Origin: Bacillota bacterium
GTDB taxonomy: Bacteria > Bacillota > Sulfobacillia > Sulfobacillales > Sulfobacillaceae
Direction of reading: 5' to 3'
Assembly: GCA_021820965.1 (NCBI GenBank)
Contig: JAKACZ010000027.1
Location: 1-60,058, forward strand
DNA: 60,058 bases
The notes below the pieces were generated by a model, which was given only the letters and a program-made list of their open reading frames with translations, searched no databases and was not told where the DNA came from. A program made the translations under genes and the position numbers. Positions 44,594 to 53,946 of this stretch are shown one piece after another. The stretch's first letter is position 1. Each line of letters opens with the position of its first letter.

Positions 44594-46766
44594 TATAACC
44601 CACATTTGGCGACAAATTTTTCCATCCCTTGAGCCACAAGGGTTTCCGGGTGCGGTTCCGGCAGATTAGTGACTACAGCCAGGATTGCATCGCCTGCACG
44701 ACGGATTGCACCGCGTCATCGGCCAAGACGGCCTCACAGTCGAGCGCGGCGACGTAGCTCCGTTGCAGCGGCGATGGTTCAGTGAGCGTAAGGCGGGTTT
44801 GGCCTGTGGACTGAATCCGCAGGCGATTGATCTGACTGGAGGCTAACTCCCGCAATACCGTCGTCGGGGACTCGGATCGGTGATGCTGCCGGAGTCGCTC
44901 TTCCAGGGCATTGTACAGGCCGTAGGCGAGCACGCACGTCATGACGTGCGCCCGAATGCGTTCACTTCGACTGACAAATAGGGGGCGTAAGGCGAGCGGA
45001 GATTTGATTTCGTGAAAGGCTTCTTCTACGCGGTTTTTGCGTCGATACCAGCCAATAATCGCCGCAGACGACAGGAGGGTGTCAGGCGCATTGGTCTGGA
45101 AACAGGTGACCCCAAACACGCGCTGGGCCGCCCGTCGGGCGGCGTCATCGAGGGTCAGTGTAATCTGCCACGACTGAACGGCCGTGCGGCCCTGGGTTGC
45201 CTCCGAGGGTATGGTGAACGGTATCAGGGTGTAGTGAATAATGCCCGTCAAATGCTTACGATGGAGCAGATCGTCGAGCGCCCGGCGCAATGGCCCGTCC
45301 TGACGGTGGCGGCGCGCCGTGGCCAGGTCCGCATTTTTCTGTGCGACCCACGCTTCAACGGCGGCAATGGCCTGTGCCTGCACCGCCACTTCGAGCCGCC
45401 ACCGAGCGTAGTCAAACGCGAAGACCCAGCGATAGCCGGATTCGGCTGCTTCACGATACCACAGCGTGGCCTCCGCATCGTCGGGCACCCATCCCCGCGC
45501 CATGAGCACCGCCTGCCAGTCATCGGCGGGAATGGTCTCTGACCAGCGGTCCCAAGGGGGGACGGACGCCAGGGCATCCCGATGGACCGCCGAGAGGTAG
45601 ACATGCCCGGCAGCCTCAATGGCCGCCAAATTGGCGGCCGACACCATGCCCCGATCAAAGACGAGGATGCAGGGACCCAACTGGAGGCGCGCTTGCAGAT
45701 GTGCGACCACTGTTTGCACCGTCGTCACGTCGGGGGTATTCCCAGGCCAGACCTGCCAATACACGGGATCCCCTGCCGCGGTGATGACCAACCCAATCAC
45801 AATTGGGGTGCGATCAGGCCGATGATCACGGGAATAGCCCGGCTTGGCTAACGTGCTGGAGGTTCCGTCCACGTACGTGGACGTCAAATCGTAGAAAAAT
45901 AGGGGGGCGCGTTCCGATGGAGCAGCAGGGAGGTGGGCCACGAGCCACTGCTGGACCGCCTCTTCCCGGGCGGCCATGCGATCCAGTACCCGGTACACGG
46001 CATAAGGATCCATCGTGTGGGGATTCACGCCGTGAAAGGCCGGGAGCGCCGTGCTGGCCACCCACGGGTGTAAATGGATTTTGGCTTGCGGGTCAACTAA
46101 GCGATTGAGCACGAGCGCCTCCACCCAGAACGCATCCGCGCCCCAAAATTGGGACCAATCGCTCGCGGTCCACCAGGCGTGCCCGACGGCAACGTCCAGG
46201 TACGCAGCGTGCTGCGTCACGGCGATGTCCGTCAACGGCACACTCACCCAGTCCGTGCCTTGGGTGACCGCCAAAATCCCGCGAATCTGTGCCGCCTGCT
46301 CCTCTGTCAAGGCGCCCAAGGACCAGAGCACCCGATGTCTCACGCGCCCGCCCTCACGGACCGACTTCATTACTTTGAATGGGTATAGGTTTTTCCTCGA
46401 ATCGTCGTCGACGTTTTGGTCAGAAACACCGGGCCTCTCCCCCGCCGGGCCGGAACGGCCCGCTCATTTCGGGACCCCGAGCCGATCGCTCGGCACCCCC
46501 ATGAGGCTAGCGTAACGCTTCCCCGCAAAAAAGTCCAGTGCCATATCGCTTGACAGGCTTCGCCGATTCGGTATACTGACCTCAACTTCTTGAGTCAAGC
46601 GCCGGCTCCCACCCCATCAAGGTTCGTGCCTACAAAAACCCCGCCGAAATCGCCGCAGGGCAATGCTTTGATGCGATATGATTAGTGACTACATTCTGAT
46701 GACCGAGCCCCGAAACCCGCACCATCACTGCGTTTGGCAATAAATGGTGCCAAATGTGGGTTATAA
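44594..46766 (-). mobile_element. IS1634-family insertion sequence with perfect 18-bp TIRs
   Basis: Perfect terminal inverted repeats TTATAACCCACATTTGGC at 44594-44611 and 46749-46766 bound 2173 bp containing one transposase gene. The flanks do not show an unambiguous target duplication because the ends are AT-rich (TTATA-like on both sides). Single copy in this window. Confidence 0.9.
44673..46370 (-). CDS. IS1634-family transposase
   Basis: A 565-residue DDE transposase from ATG 46370. Catalytic blocks are FFYDLTSTYVDGTSS (first Asp), GYSRDHRPDRTPIVIGLVIT, CILVFDRGMVSAANL (second Asp) and YRRKNRVEEAFHEIKSPLAL (Glu, with the YxxxxxVEExF.xxK pattern). Upstream, another frame encodes VFLTKTSTTIRGKTYTHSK, the usual N-terminal strand of the family, ending in a stop one base out of frame. 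So the first 25 or so residues may have been lost to a 1-nt shift, or be supplied by frameshifting. The rest is intact. Confidence 0.88.
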   Translation of the reverse strand: MKSVREGGRVRHRVLWSLGALTEEQAAQIRGILAVTQGTDWVSVPLTDIAVTQHAAYLDVAVGHAWWTASDWSQFWGADAFWVEALVLNRLVDPQAKIHLHPWVASTALPAFHGVNPHTMDPYAVYRVLDRMAAREEAVQQWLVAHLPAAPSERAPLFFYDLTSTYVDGTSSTLAKPGYSRDHRPDRTPIVIGLVITAAGDPVYWQVWPGNTPDVTTVQTVVAHLQARLQLGPCILVFDRGMVSAANLAAIEAAGHVYLSAVHRDALASVPPWDRWSETIPADDWQAVLMARGWVPDDAEATLWYREAAESGYRWVFAFDYARWRLEVAVQAQAIAAVEAWVAQKNADLATARRHRQDGPLRRALDDLLHRKHLTGIIHYTLIPFTIPSEATQGRTAVQSWQITLTLDDAARRAAQRVFGVTCFQTNAPDTLLSSAAIIGWYRRKNRVEEAFHEIKSPLALRPLFVSRSERIRAHVMTCVLAYGLYNALEERLRQHHRSESPTTVLRELASSQINRLRIQSTGQTRLTLTEPSPLQRSYVAALDCEAVLADDAVQSVVQAMQSWL

Positions 46767-47121
46767 TATCTATTATAGCTAGGCTTTTGGAAATTCACCT
46801 TTGTTTATAGAAACACCACGACGGTGCCGGAAGTCTTCGACAGGGCTTAGTACCAGTTGCGTAGGTCTTGAATTGGGGAGTGGCCTCATTTGTTTTTTGG
46901 AATGATTCTGACCTTGGAGGGTTTCCGTCAGACAGCCGCGTGGGCCCTCAGTTCCTGATTACCGTCATGTTTACTGGCGTCTCTCAGCCCATATGTTTTG
47001 GAACACGTGGGGATACACGCGTCTTACGAGATCTCAGAAGATGTGACGGTCCGTTAAGTGGGGATTGTTCTCATCACGTGGGAACTGCCGAATGGTCATC
47101 TTTTGGAAGGCGGAACATGTT
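46767..47121. other. Intergenic or degraded region
   Basis: No supported gene. The methyltransferase frame opens at 47065 but translation most likely begins at 47122. Confidence 0.4.
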
Positions 47122-48270
47122 ATGGAAAACATGTTAGGGATTGCTAATATGGCACCGCGTCTGGACTTTCGGGTCGGCGTCATTTTCAAGGACTCACTAA
47201 AAATTGGGCCGGATCTGCTTTCCGGTCTCAGCAGCTATTGCTGTGCGACTCATCTCCGCATGGATGACGCTCCGCAAGCGAAAAAAGAAGAGTACGATTT
47301 GTTTGTTTATGTTTCATCCTGCGATGGCCTTGAGGCGATCCCAAGACATCTCGTTCCCCGTGCACTGTGGTTAGTGGATGGTATCAACGACCACGTTATA
47401 CGTCAGGCTATGACGTACGATTGGGTCTTCACAGCCACGGAATCCGATGCGGCCAACATGCGTTCTGCAGGAATCATCAATGTCTGGGGGCTCGGGGTTG
47501 CCGGTTTGGGACCGTCGGCATCCGGAACACGTGAGTCAGTCTTGTTGAATGCCGACACCCCTTTACACAGTATGGAGGCAACTGTCCTCAACACGATATG
47601 GACGGTGCCAGGCATGCGCTCTCAGTACTTCTTGCATCCACGGCCGGAGATTGTTGAACTCGTTCCTCTCACTGCGCGTAGAATACTTGATGTTGGTTGT
47701 GCCGCGGGACGTCTCGGCCAGACTCTAAAGAGTCGACAGCAGTGTTTAGTCCATGGCGTCGAGATGCACCCCATTGCTGCTAACCAGGCACGGTCCGTGC
47801 TGGACGCGGTGTATGAGGGGGATATCCAAGGTGTCCTGGACCAGCTGCCCGACCGATTCTTCGATTGTATCGTGTTGGCGGATGTTCTGGAACATACAAT
47901 CGATCCATGGAATACTCTACGGCAATTAACCGGCAAACTGGCCGCCAATCCGGAAAGCACGATGGTACTTAGCATCCCCAATGCGGCACATTGGTCAGTC
48001 GTGTTACCCCTATTGGCCGGGCAGTGGGAGTACATGGACGAAGGTATTCTGGATCGGACCCATCTGCGGTTTTTTACCCCCAGTTCGGTCATCGCCATGG
48101 TCAAGGCTGCCGGGTTGCGAGTGATAGATACCCGCGCAACGATTGTGCCTGTGCCTTCTGAGGCGGAATCTCGCTTGGAAGGACTTCTCCAGCCGTGGCG
48201 AGCAAGTCGCTTGGCAGAGATTTTTCAGGTTTTGTGCGTTTGTGGACCCGCCGCAACTGCAGGGTCATAG
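47122..48270 (+). CDS. SAM-dependent methyltransferase with glycosyltransferase-like N-terminus
   Basis: A 382-residue protein from ATG 47122 (MENMLGIANM), chosen because GGAAGGCGG lies 8 nt upstream. The C-terminal half is a class I methyltransferase: motif I RILDVGCAAGRLGQTL, followed by VHGVEMHPIAANQAR, DCIVLADVLEHTIDPWNTLR and LSIPNAAHWSVVLPLLAGQW. The N-terminal half (DLFVYVSSCDG, LVPRALWLVDGINDHVIRQA and YDWVFTATESDAANMRSAGI) resembles the N-terminal domain of CgeB-like glycosyltransferases. Fusion suggests action on a glycan or glycan-modified protein; such enzymes can sit in S-layer or capsule glycosylation loci (inference). Confidence 0.8.
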   Translation: MENMLGIANMAPRLDFRVGVIFKDSLKIGPDLLSGLSSYCCATHLRMDDAPQAKKEEYDLFVYVSSCDGLEAIPRHLVPRALWLVDGINDHVIRQAMTYDWVFTATESDAANMRSAGIINVWGLGVAGLGPSASGTRESVLLNADTPLHSMEATVLNTIWTVPGMRSQYFLHPRPEIVELVPLTARRILDVGCAAGRLGQTLKSRQQCLVHGVEMHPIAANQARSVLDAVYEGDIQGVLDQLPDRFFDCIVLADVLEHTIDPWNTLRQLTGKLAANPESTMVLSIPNAAHWSVVLPLLAGQWEYMDEGILDRTHLRFFTPSSVIAMVKAAGLRVIDTRATIVPVPSEAESRLEGLLQPWRASRLAEIFQVLCVCGPAATAGS

Positions 48271-48364
48271 GCAGTATTAACGCGTTGAAAGTGGCCCTTG
48301 CGCTTGAACTGAGCCGTGCTTGAGTGTACGATAACGAGCGTTAACTTGCGAGCCCGACTCGACA

Positions 48365-49039
48365 TCATGGATAATCAACGCGTTGTATGGTGATTCCATT
48401 CCTTTCCGCGCGGTTCTTGAGGAAGTTCCCTTTGCCCGGTGGTACTTCAACAGCATAGCGACGACGGTTGCGGCAACGCCGGTCAGATTGTGGCTGGCCA
48501 CGGTTTTGCCCGCACCTTTGGGCAAGGGATGTCCTTTTTATGGTACTATTGGCGGCGCTCATGATCCCCTTTCAGGTGATTATGGCGCCATTAGTAGGAG
48601 TGTTGCATGCTCTGAGATGGTTGGACACCTTTCACGGGCTCATTGTCCCCAACATCCCGTCAATATTCGGCGCGTTTTTGTTCCCTCAATTTTTATGGGG
48701 GATTCCGTTAGAACTTGAGGAAGCCGCTCGTATTGACGGATGCGGACATTTTCGCACGTTGGTGCAAATTGTACTGCCACTGTCATTGCCGGTGATATCC
48801 GCCTTCGTTCTTTCAGTCTTATATAACTGGAACAATTTTTTCTTCCAACTACTCGTGGTGGGCAAGCCATCTATGATGACGTTGCCATTGGGGTTAACAT
48901 GTTTAACAATCAGTATTCCGGTTCCACATTTAACCTGTTGATGGCTGCTTCTACTTTGGCTACCGCCCCCATTCTGGTGATTTATTTTTGGGCACAGCGC
49001 TACTTTATTGAAGGTATTGCACTGGGCGGAATAAAGTAA
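48365..49039 (+). pseudogene. MalG-like sugar ABC permease, frameshifted
   Basis: Three plus-strand frames together give a carbohydrate ABC permease: EEVPFARWYFNSIATTVAAT (48.42 kb), VLFMVLLAALMIPFQVIMAP and IPLELEEAARIDGCGHFRTL (the EAA cytoplasmic loop), [20 protein letters not shown], then in a third frame [20 protein letters not shown] to [10 protein letters not shown] at 49039. At least two frameshifts; upstream permease and binding-protein genes are absent. It precedes two oxidoreductases of the same decayed sugar locus. Confidence 0.8.
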
Positions 49040-49167
49040 GGGATGGCTGAACCGGCCCTCTTGGAGGGGGTCGCCGAGGAAATAAAACTGAAGGGTGGAG
49101 GGGTTATGGCTGTCTCGATTGGAAGAGCAACAGAATGACGATGAGAACAGCGGGGGGAGAATAGTAA

Positions 49168-50160
49168 TTGGAGAAACTTCGGGTGTTATTGGTGGGACAG
49201 GGAACCATGGCCGGGGTCCATGCCGACATTTATCGGCAAATGACAGACGTTGAACTCGTAGGCGCCGTCGATCCGGACGATGTGCAAACGAAGACGTTGG
49301 GGCTGCCCTGTTTTGCCTCTTTGCATGATGTTCCACGGGACCGCTTTGACATCTTGGATATTTGCGTGCCGACCTATCTACACAAGTTCTACATTCTAGC
49401 GGGGGCAGAACTGGGAAAATCGATTATCTGCGAGAAACCTTTGGCGCTGAGTCTTGGTGAAGCCAAGGATATCATCGGATTTGCGCAGGCAAGGCAGGTT
49501 CGCTTAATGGTAGGCCATGTCGTTCGCTTTTTCCCGGAATATGTTCGAGCGAAGGAAGTTATCCAAAGCGGAGAACTCGGAGATATCGGTGTGGTGCGGA
49601 CTTTCCGGGGAGGCCGCTTTCCTCATGGGTGGAGAAATTGGTATGCCAATCACGACCTAAGCGGCGGCACCTTTATCGATCTGATGATTCATGACTTTGA
49701 TTATTTGCGTTGGGTTCTGGGGCCTATTGACCGGATCTTTGCGAAAACCAGGTGCAAGGAGAATGATCGTCAGCTCGAATATAGTGTGGCGGTGGCCCGT
49801 TTTCAAAACGGAACAATCGCACATATGCAAGCGAGCTGGGCGCACAATCGGTTCGGCACCCGTTTTGAGTTCGCGGGAAGCCGAGGCATATTGCAACATG
49901 ATAGCCTTCGGCGCACGGCCTTGAACGTCGAGTTACAGTCATCACAGACGGACGCAAGCGGGGTGCAGGTTCCTTCCGGCTCGATCGGCCGCTCCCCTTA
50001 TCAGCGTGAACTGGAGTCATTCGTCAATGCTATCCGCTATGATCGACCCTTGCCAATCCCGGTAGAGGAAGCCTATGAAGCGTTACGAATTGCTGATGCC
50101 GCACGGCGTTCGGCCGATATGGGGCAGCCGATCGTATTAAGAGAGGAGACAGAAGTATGA
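49168..50160 (+). CDS. Gfo/Idh/MocA-family oxidoreductase 1
   Basis: A 330-residue NAD(P)-dependent sugar dehydrogenase. The N-terminal Rossmann domain starts EKLRVLLVGQGTMAGVHADI, with AVDPDDVQTK after the second strand and the family motif SIICEKPLALS (catalytic Lys). The C-terminal substrate domain has GGTFIDLMIHDFDYLRWVLG, with the conserved H/D pair. TTG 49168 is preceded by GGGGGAGA with usable spacing. It overlaps the next oxidoreductase by 4 bp. The substrate is probably a cyclitol or sugar. The adjoining MalG and NagB fragments suggest import and use of an amino sugar or inositol-type compound. Confidence 0.88.
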   Translation: MEKLRVLLVGQGTMAGVHADIYRQMTDVELVGAVDPDDVQTKTLGLPCFASLHDVPRDRFDILDICVPTYLHKFYILAGAELGKSIICEKPLALSLGEAKDIIGFAQARQVRLMVGHVVRFFPEYVRAKEVIQSGELGDIGVVRTFRGGRFPHGWRNWYANHDLSGGTFIDLMIHDFDYLRWVLGPIDRIFAKTRCKENDRQLEYSVAVARFQNGTIAHMQASWAHNRFGTRFEFAGSRGILQHDSLRRTALNVELQSSQTDASGVQVPSGSIGRSPYQRELESFVNAIRYDRPLPIPVEEAYEALRIADAARRSADMGQPIVLREETEV

Positions 50161-51158
50161 AAATCGGAATTCTTTCTACAGCCCACATACATGCCAGTGA
50201 GTACGTGCGAGCGCTGAAAAGCATACCTCGAATCGACCATATTGTAATATACGACAACGATGTACGGCGGGGGAAGGAATTCGCCGCCGTGCATCACTTG
50301 GAATACCAGCGCGACATAGACAGCGTGTTGGCTGCCGTTGATGCAGTGATCATCTGTGCCGAAAATATCTTTCACCGGCAGTATGTTGAGAGAGCGGCGC
50401 AGGCGGGTAAACCCATTTTGTGTGAAAAGCCGTTGGCGACAACAGTCGAGGATGCCATCACCATGGTATCGACGTGCCGTTCTTACCGAGTTCCCTTGTA
50501 CATGGCGCTTCCGGCACGATATCTCCCGGCCGTGCGCCAACTTAACGATTTGATTCAGCGGGCGGAGTTGGGCCAGATTGTGGCGATTAATGGGACGAAT
50601 CATGGATTTTTGCCGCCCGGATGGTTCGTTGATCCGTCGTTATCCGGAGGGGGCGCGGTCATGGACCACACCATTCATGTGTTGGATCTGATGCGCTGGT
50701 TCTTGCATAGCGAAGTCACAGAAATTTATGCGGAAATTGACCATCGCATTCACAACGCCGGAATCGACGACTCAGCCATTCTCACCATGCAGTTTGCCAA
50801 CGGCGTATTGGCGACACTGGACCCCTCGTGGTCACGTCTAGACATCTACCCCACCTGGGGCGATGTCACCCTTGAGATTATCGCCACGGGAGGCATCGCC
50901 GCGGTTGACAGTTTCGCGGAGTATGTCGATGTGTATGTGCCGGATGGCAAAGCCGCGCATCGTTATAGCTACTACGGGGAGAACATGAACTTTTCCTTGA
51001 TCAAGGATTTTGTGGACTCTGTGGAAGCCGGGCACGAATTCGCCATACTTGCCACCGGTGTTGATGGAGTTCGGGCACTGGAGGTGACGCTAGCGGCGTA
51101 CCGATCCGCGGCAACTCACCAACCTGTATCGTTATCCCCGACACCGCTCAATAGCTAA
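50157..51158 (+). CDS. Gfo/Idh/MocA-family oxidoreductase 2
   Basis: A 333-residue partner overlapping the previous stop (ATGA at 50157). The Rossmann start is MKIGILSTAHIHASEYVRAL, the catalytic motif PILCEKPLATT, and the C-terminal domain GGGAVMDHTIHVLDLMRWFL. Paired, non-identical family members commonly oxidise and re-reduce sugar intermediates in epimerisation-like pathways. The frame is intact although neighbouring genes are broken, so the locus has lost its transporter and deaminase but kept these two enzymes, or is early in decay. Confidence 0.88.
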   Translation: MKIGILSTAHIHASEYVRALKSIPRIDHIVIYDNDVRRGKEFAAVHHLEYQRDIDSVLAAVDAVIICAENIFHRQYVERAAQAGKPILCEKPLATTVEDAITMVSTCRSYRVPLYMALPARYLPAVRQLNDLIQRAELGQIVAINGTNHGFLPPGWFVDPSLSGGGAVMDHTIHVLDLMRWFLHSEVTEIYAEIDHRIHNAGIDDSAILTMQFANGVLATLDPSWSRLDIYPTWGDVTLEIIATGGIAAVDSFAEYVDVYVPDGKAAHRYSYYGENMNFSLIKDFVDSVEAGHEFAILATGVDGVRALEVTLAAYRSAATHQPVSLSPTPLNS

Positions 51159-51640
51159 GATTCTCCCCAGAACACCGGGCGGATGCCAAAGTTGCTCGCA
51201 AGGCACGGTGGAATCCGAACGTTAAGTGCAGAGGACGCGGGAGATTCTGGCGGGAAAGAAGGCAGCCAGTAGGGGTTCCGCCTGGTTTTGTTCCCGGTGG
51301 TATCAAGGTATTGGCGACGGAATGCCTGTTCATCCGGCCTGGATTAGCTGGTTTCATGATGAAATGGGGACCCCTTCGATTGTTTGCCGATCCGATGCGG
51401 GCCGCTGATCTGTCGGATGGACCGTGGGACAGACAGCCTGCGCTAGGTTGCGAGGCTACAGTTCTTATGCCAAAGGGCTATTGCGATACAAGGATGCCGG
51501 TCTCTTTGGTATCGGCCAAAAGAAGCGCACTACACATTGGGGGCGGGTTGGCATCTCCTCCGAGCGGGGTAGCCGGAACTGGCGCCTGATGATTTCGCCT
51601 GATAAATGGCGCTTTAGGGGAGTGACTTCTGTGCGGTTTG
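51159..51640. other. Degraded region between sugar genes
   Basis: Overlapping ORFs only (51311-51589, 51424-51672). GLRGYSSYAKGLLRYKDAGLF-like text hints at a decayed gene but no family was recognised. Confidence 0.35.
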
Positions 51641-51644
51641 TTCT

Positions 51645-52110
51645 AACCTCCACGCCAGGGGGCGGCTGCTGACTATGTGGCCGGGTTGTTGGTGCCGATA
51701 TTTCTGAAACCTATATGCGCGTCGGCCTTGCGACCTGTGAAACAATGATTCCAGTTTATCAGGCCCTGGTGGACTACCTAAGCCGGGTTCCGAAGGATGC
51801 TGCCGGCCCAGTCGACATATTCAATTTGGACGAATATTGGCCCGTGCTGGATACAGTGCCGGCAGTTTTCGCTCGTGCGTGGCCCGGTGGTTCTTTAGCC
51901 GATCCATGGCATCCACTTTCTTCGCGGGGATACCCGAAGTCCGAACCAGGCATGCGATCGGCACCAAACGTTGCTTAGTGAAGGTTCGTCAACTGTGCAA
52001 TTATTGGGAATTGGGCTAAACGGCCATATCGGATTTAGCGTGATCGACGTGGGCACGGATGAGCTGTTTGACCGGATTCAACTGGCGGTGCATTTCAAGG
52101 CGGTTGGTGG
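51645..52110 (+). pseudogene. NagB-like glucosamine-6-phosphate deaminase, frameshifted
   Basis: Pieces in shifting frames match the sugar-phosphate isomerase/deaminase family: AADYVAGLL (51.68 kb), VGLATCETMIPVYQALVDYL, DIFNLDEYWPV (catalytic Asp/Glu region) and, about 170 bp later, STVQLLGIGLNGHIGFSVID (the hallmark LGIGxNGHIGF). The LATGST phosphate loop is degraded to LATCET. The gene is dead. It completes a MalG, oxidoreductase, oxidoreductase, NagB order. Confidence 0.75.
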
Positions 52111-52592
52111 GAGCGGCAGGGTGGTGCGTACCTTCGAATGGTTTGCGAATCTCAAGGAGTATCCATCGACGCGGCGGCAAAGCGTTGGTCGGACCTGAGG
52201 GGCGCCCTGTCCGTGACCGGTGAAGAATGGGCCGTTTTAGAGTCTCAGGGATACGTCCCCGATGCGTGGGAATCCATTATCCATTATTCGTTTGAAGCAT
52301 TTGAATCGTCCCAGGCGCATGGTTATGGGCGCTTACGCATGCGGTAGGTGGGGACTTGGCAGATTTGTTGGGTTTGGCTTTTATCATGGCTAGAGTATCC
52401 GCCGCCGTGCGTTGTGAGCGACCGTGGCACGCCAAAGAGGATTACGACCAATTATCGCGGGCGGTGAAAACCCATCGAGGTGCTCGAGGAATTTATCTTA
52501 GGTCCTTATCACAGCGACGTCCGCCGTGTGAAATGGACCATTCCTGACGTGAGGGAACTCGAGCGGCGGGGCAGCAAGGAGCTAAGCAGCAA
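52111..52592. other. Intergenic region, no gene supported
   Basis: Short ORFs (52138-52347, 52356-52547) lack SD and homology; likely remnants downstream of the NagB pseudogene. Confidence 0.35.
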
Positions 52593-52910
52593 GTGCCGGT
52601 AGACGAGTCGGATGGAATTGCTCGAGTGTGGGGCTGTTTGGAGGAGCGACATCCCGGTATTACGAAGGTCAAAAACGATACGTTTCTAGCCTATTTGGTG
52701 AGCAAGTGGGACAACCTCTCAGGCGGTGCGAAGCGCCAAATCGCTCGTATTCTCGAAGAGTCGGAAAGTAGTAGGAGTGTTGTGGAAGCAATGTTGTTTC
52801 GGTCACTCGCCTCGGAACGACGCATTGGGGATCGAATCCACGCCGGTCTTCGTGACATCGGTGAACTCGTGCCGTTCGTCGAAATACAACGTTGGATTTG
52901 TAGGCGATAG
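52593..52910 (+). CDS. Hypothetical protein (105 aa)
   Basis: GTG 52593 follows AAGGAG with about 11 nt spacing. The product (MPVDESDGIARVWGCLEERH, FLAYLVSKWDNLSGGAKRQI) is charged and helical with no recognised domain. It is isolated among remnants, so it may be a fragment itself. Confidence 0.35.
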   Translation: MPVDESDGIARVWGCLEERHPGITKVKNDTFLAYLVSKWDNLSGGAKRQIARILEESESSRSVVEAMLFRSLASERRIGDRIHAGLRDIGELVPFVEIQRWICRR

Positions 52911-52939
52911 TTGGATCACTGTGCGATCCTTCCAGTTTC

Positions 52940-52990
52940 ATTCGCGTTTGGTGTAGGCCTCGAGGGTTGGCCGTATCACCAACCGCGAAT
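52940..52990. repeat. Stem-loop related to the MITE core
   Basis: ATTCGCGTTTGGTG (52940-52953) and CACCAACCGCGAAT (52977-52990) form a stem with one mismatch. The first 12 bases equal the core stem of MITE copy 1. No MITE termini were found around it. Confidence 0.5.
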
Positions 52991-53323
52991 CCAAACTATC
53001 GGGATGATTCCCGCCGTCTCGTAGGCTCAGACCGTTGGCACAACGGCTGAAATAAGTTCTGACATGGAGAATCGGTCGATTTCAAAGTGTGGACTGGTGA
53101 TGGCTACGGAGTCGCAAGTCGAAATGGCCTAAGCGACTTACGATGCATGCCCATTGTGTCAAAAACGATAGTTTGTTAAACGACCCCGGAGAGGGGATAT
53201 CGACTCGAAAAAATCGATGACTCTTGTCGCAAATCTATGTCTCAAAACCAAACGTTTCGAAATAGACAGTCCTCACGAGTTTTGCGACAATGGGCTCAAA
53301 GGGTCTCAGGGGAGGGATGGTTT

Positions 53324-53572
53324 GTGGCCAAGCAGATTACCGTCTCGTTGAAGGATAAAACGGTCGAGGCGATTAACGCGTTGTCGCCGGACTTGGAAGC
53401 GTTCGTGGTGGAAGTGGTCGAGCAGGAAATTGCACGACGCGCGCAAATGGCCGCATTGCGGGATATTGCAGGCATGTGGCGGGATCGGGAGGACATTCCA
53501 GCGGACACGCCGGAAGCCGTGGTTGACTTTGTTCGGCGGATGCGGGCGGCCGAGGAGCATCCGCCGTTGTGA
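53324..53572 (+). CDS. VapB-like antitoxin
   Basis: An 82-residue protein from GTG 53324 (preceded by AGGGGAGGG; the longer frame to 53237 has no better start). VAKQITVSLKDKTVEAINAL resembles the strand-helix start of RHH antitoxins, and the C-terminus (RDREDIPADTPEAVVDFVRR) would bind the toxin. It overlaps the PIN toxin gene by 4 bp (GTGA). Expected to neutralise the toxin and repress the operon. Confidence 0.75.
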   Translation: MAKQITVSLKDKTVEAINALSPDLEAFVVEVVEQEIARRAQMAALRDIAGMWRDREDIPADTPEAVVDFVRRMRAAEEHPPL

Positions 53573-53946
53573 CACTTTATGTGATTGATACCGACGTCTT
53601 GATTTGGGTGCTGCGCCGCGATTCGGATGCGGTAGAAACGGCCGCCCGCGATGGAACGCTCGCATGTTCCGTGCTGACGGTGGCAGAGATTCTGCGGCTC
53701 ATCCGGGATTATGAACTGCCGCGCGCCCAGCGATTTTTCGAAACGCTGGATACCATTCCGGTGACGTATGAGGATGCGGTCCGCGCCGCAGAGATGATGC
53801 GGAATCGAGGACCGGGGTTGGTGGATTGCCACATTGCGGCCGCGGCCATTCGACTGGGCGCGACCGTGATTACCTATAACCGCAAGGATTTCGCACGAAC
53901 GGAGGCGGTATTGGCCGACCCGCCATCTCTTCCCGGAGGCCGTTGA
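53569..53946 (+). CDS. VapC-type PIN-domain toxin
   Basis: A 125-residue PIN-domain RNase. The acidic residues are in place: VIDTDVLIW (first Asp pair), VLTVAEILR (Glu), GLVDCHIAAAA (Asp) and VITYNRKDFAR. The start is GTG 53569. VapC toxins cut tRNA or rRNA to arrest growth when not bound by the antitoxin. The pair is complete and lies just before a broken resolvase, as often seen on mobile DNA. Confidence 0.85.
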   Translation: MTLYVIDTDVLIWVLRRDSDAVETAARDGTLACSVLTVAEILRLIRDYELPRAQRFFETLDTIPVTYEDAVRAAEMMRNRGPGLVDCHIAAAAIRLGATVITYNRKDFARTEAVLADPPSLPGGR

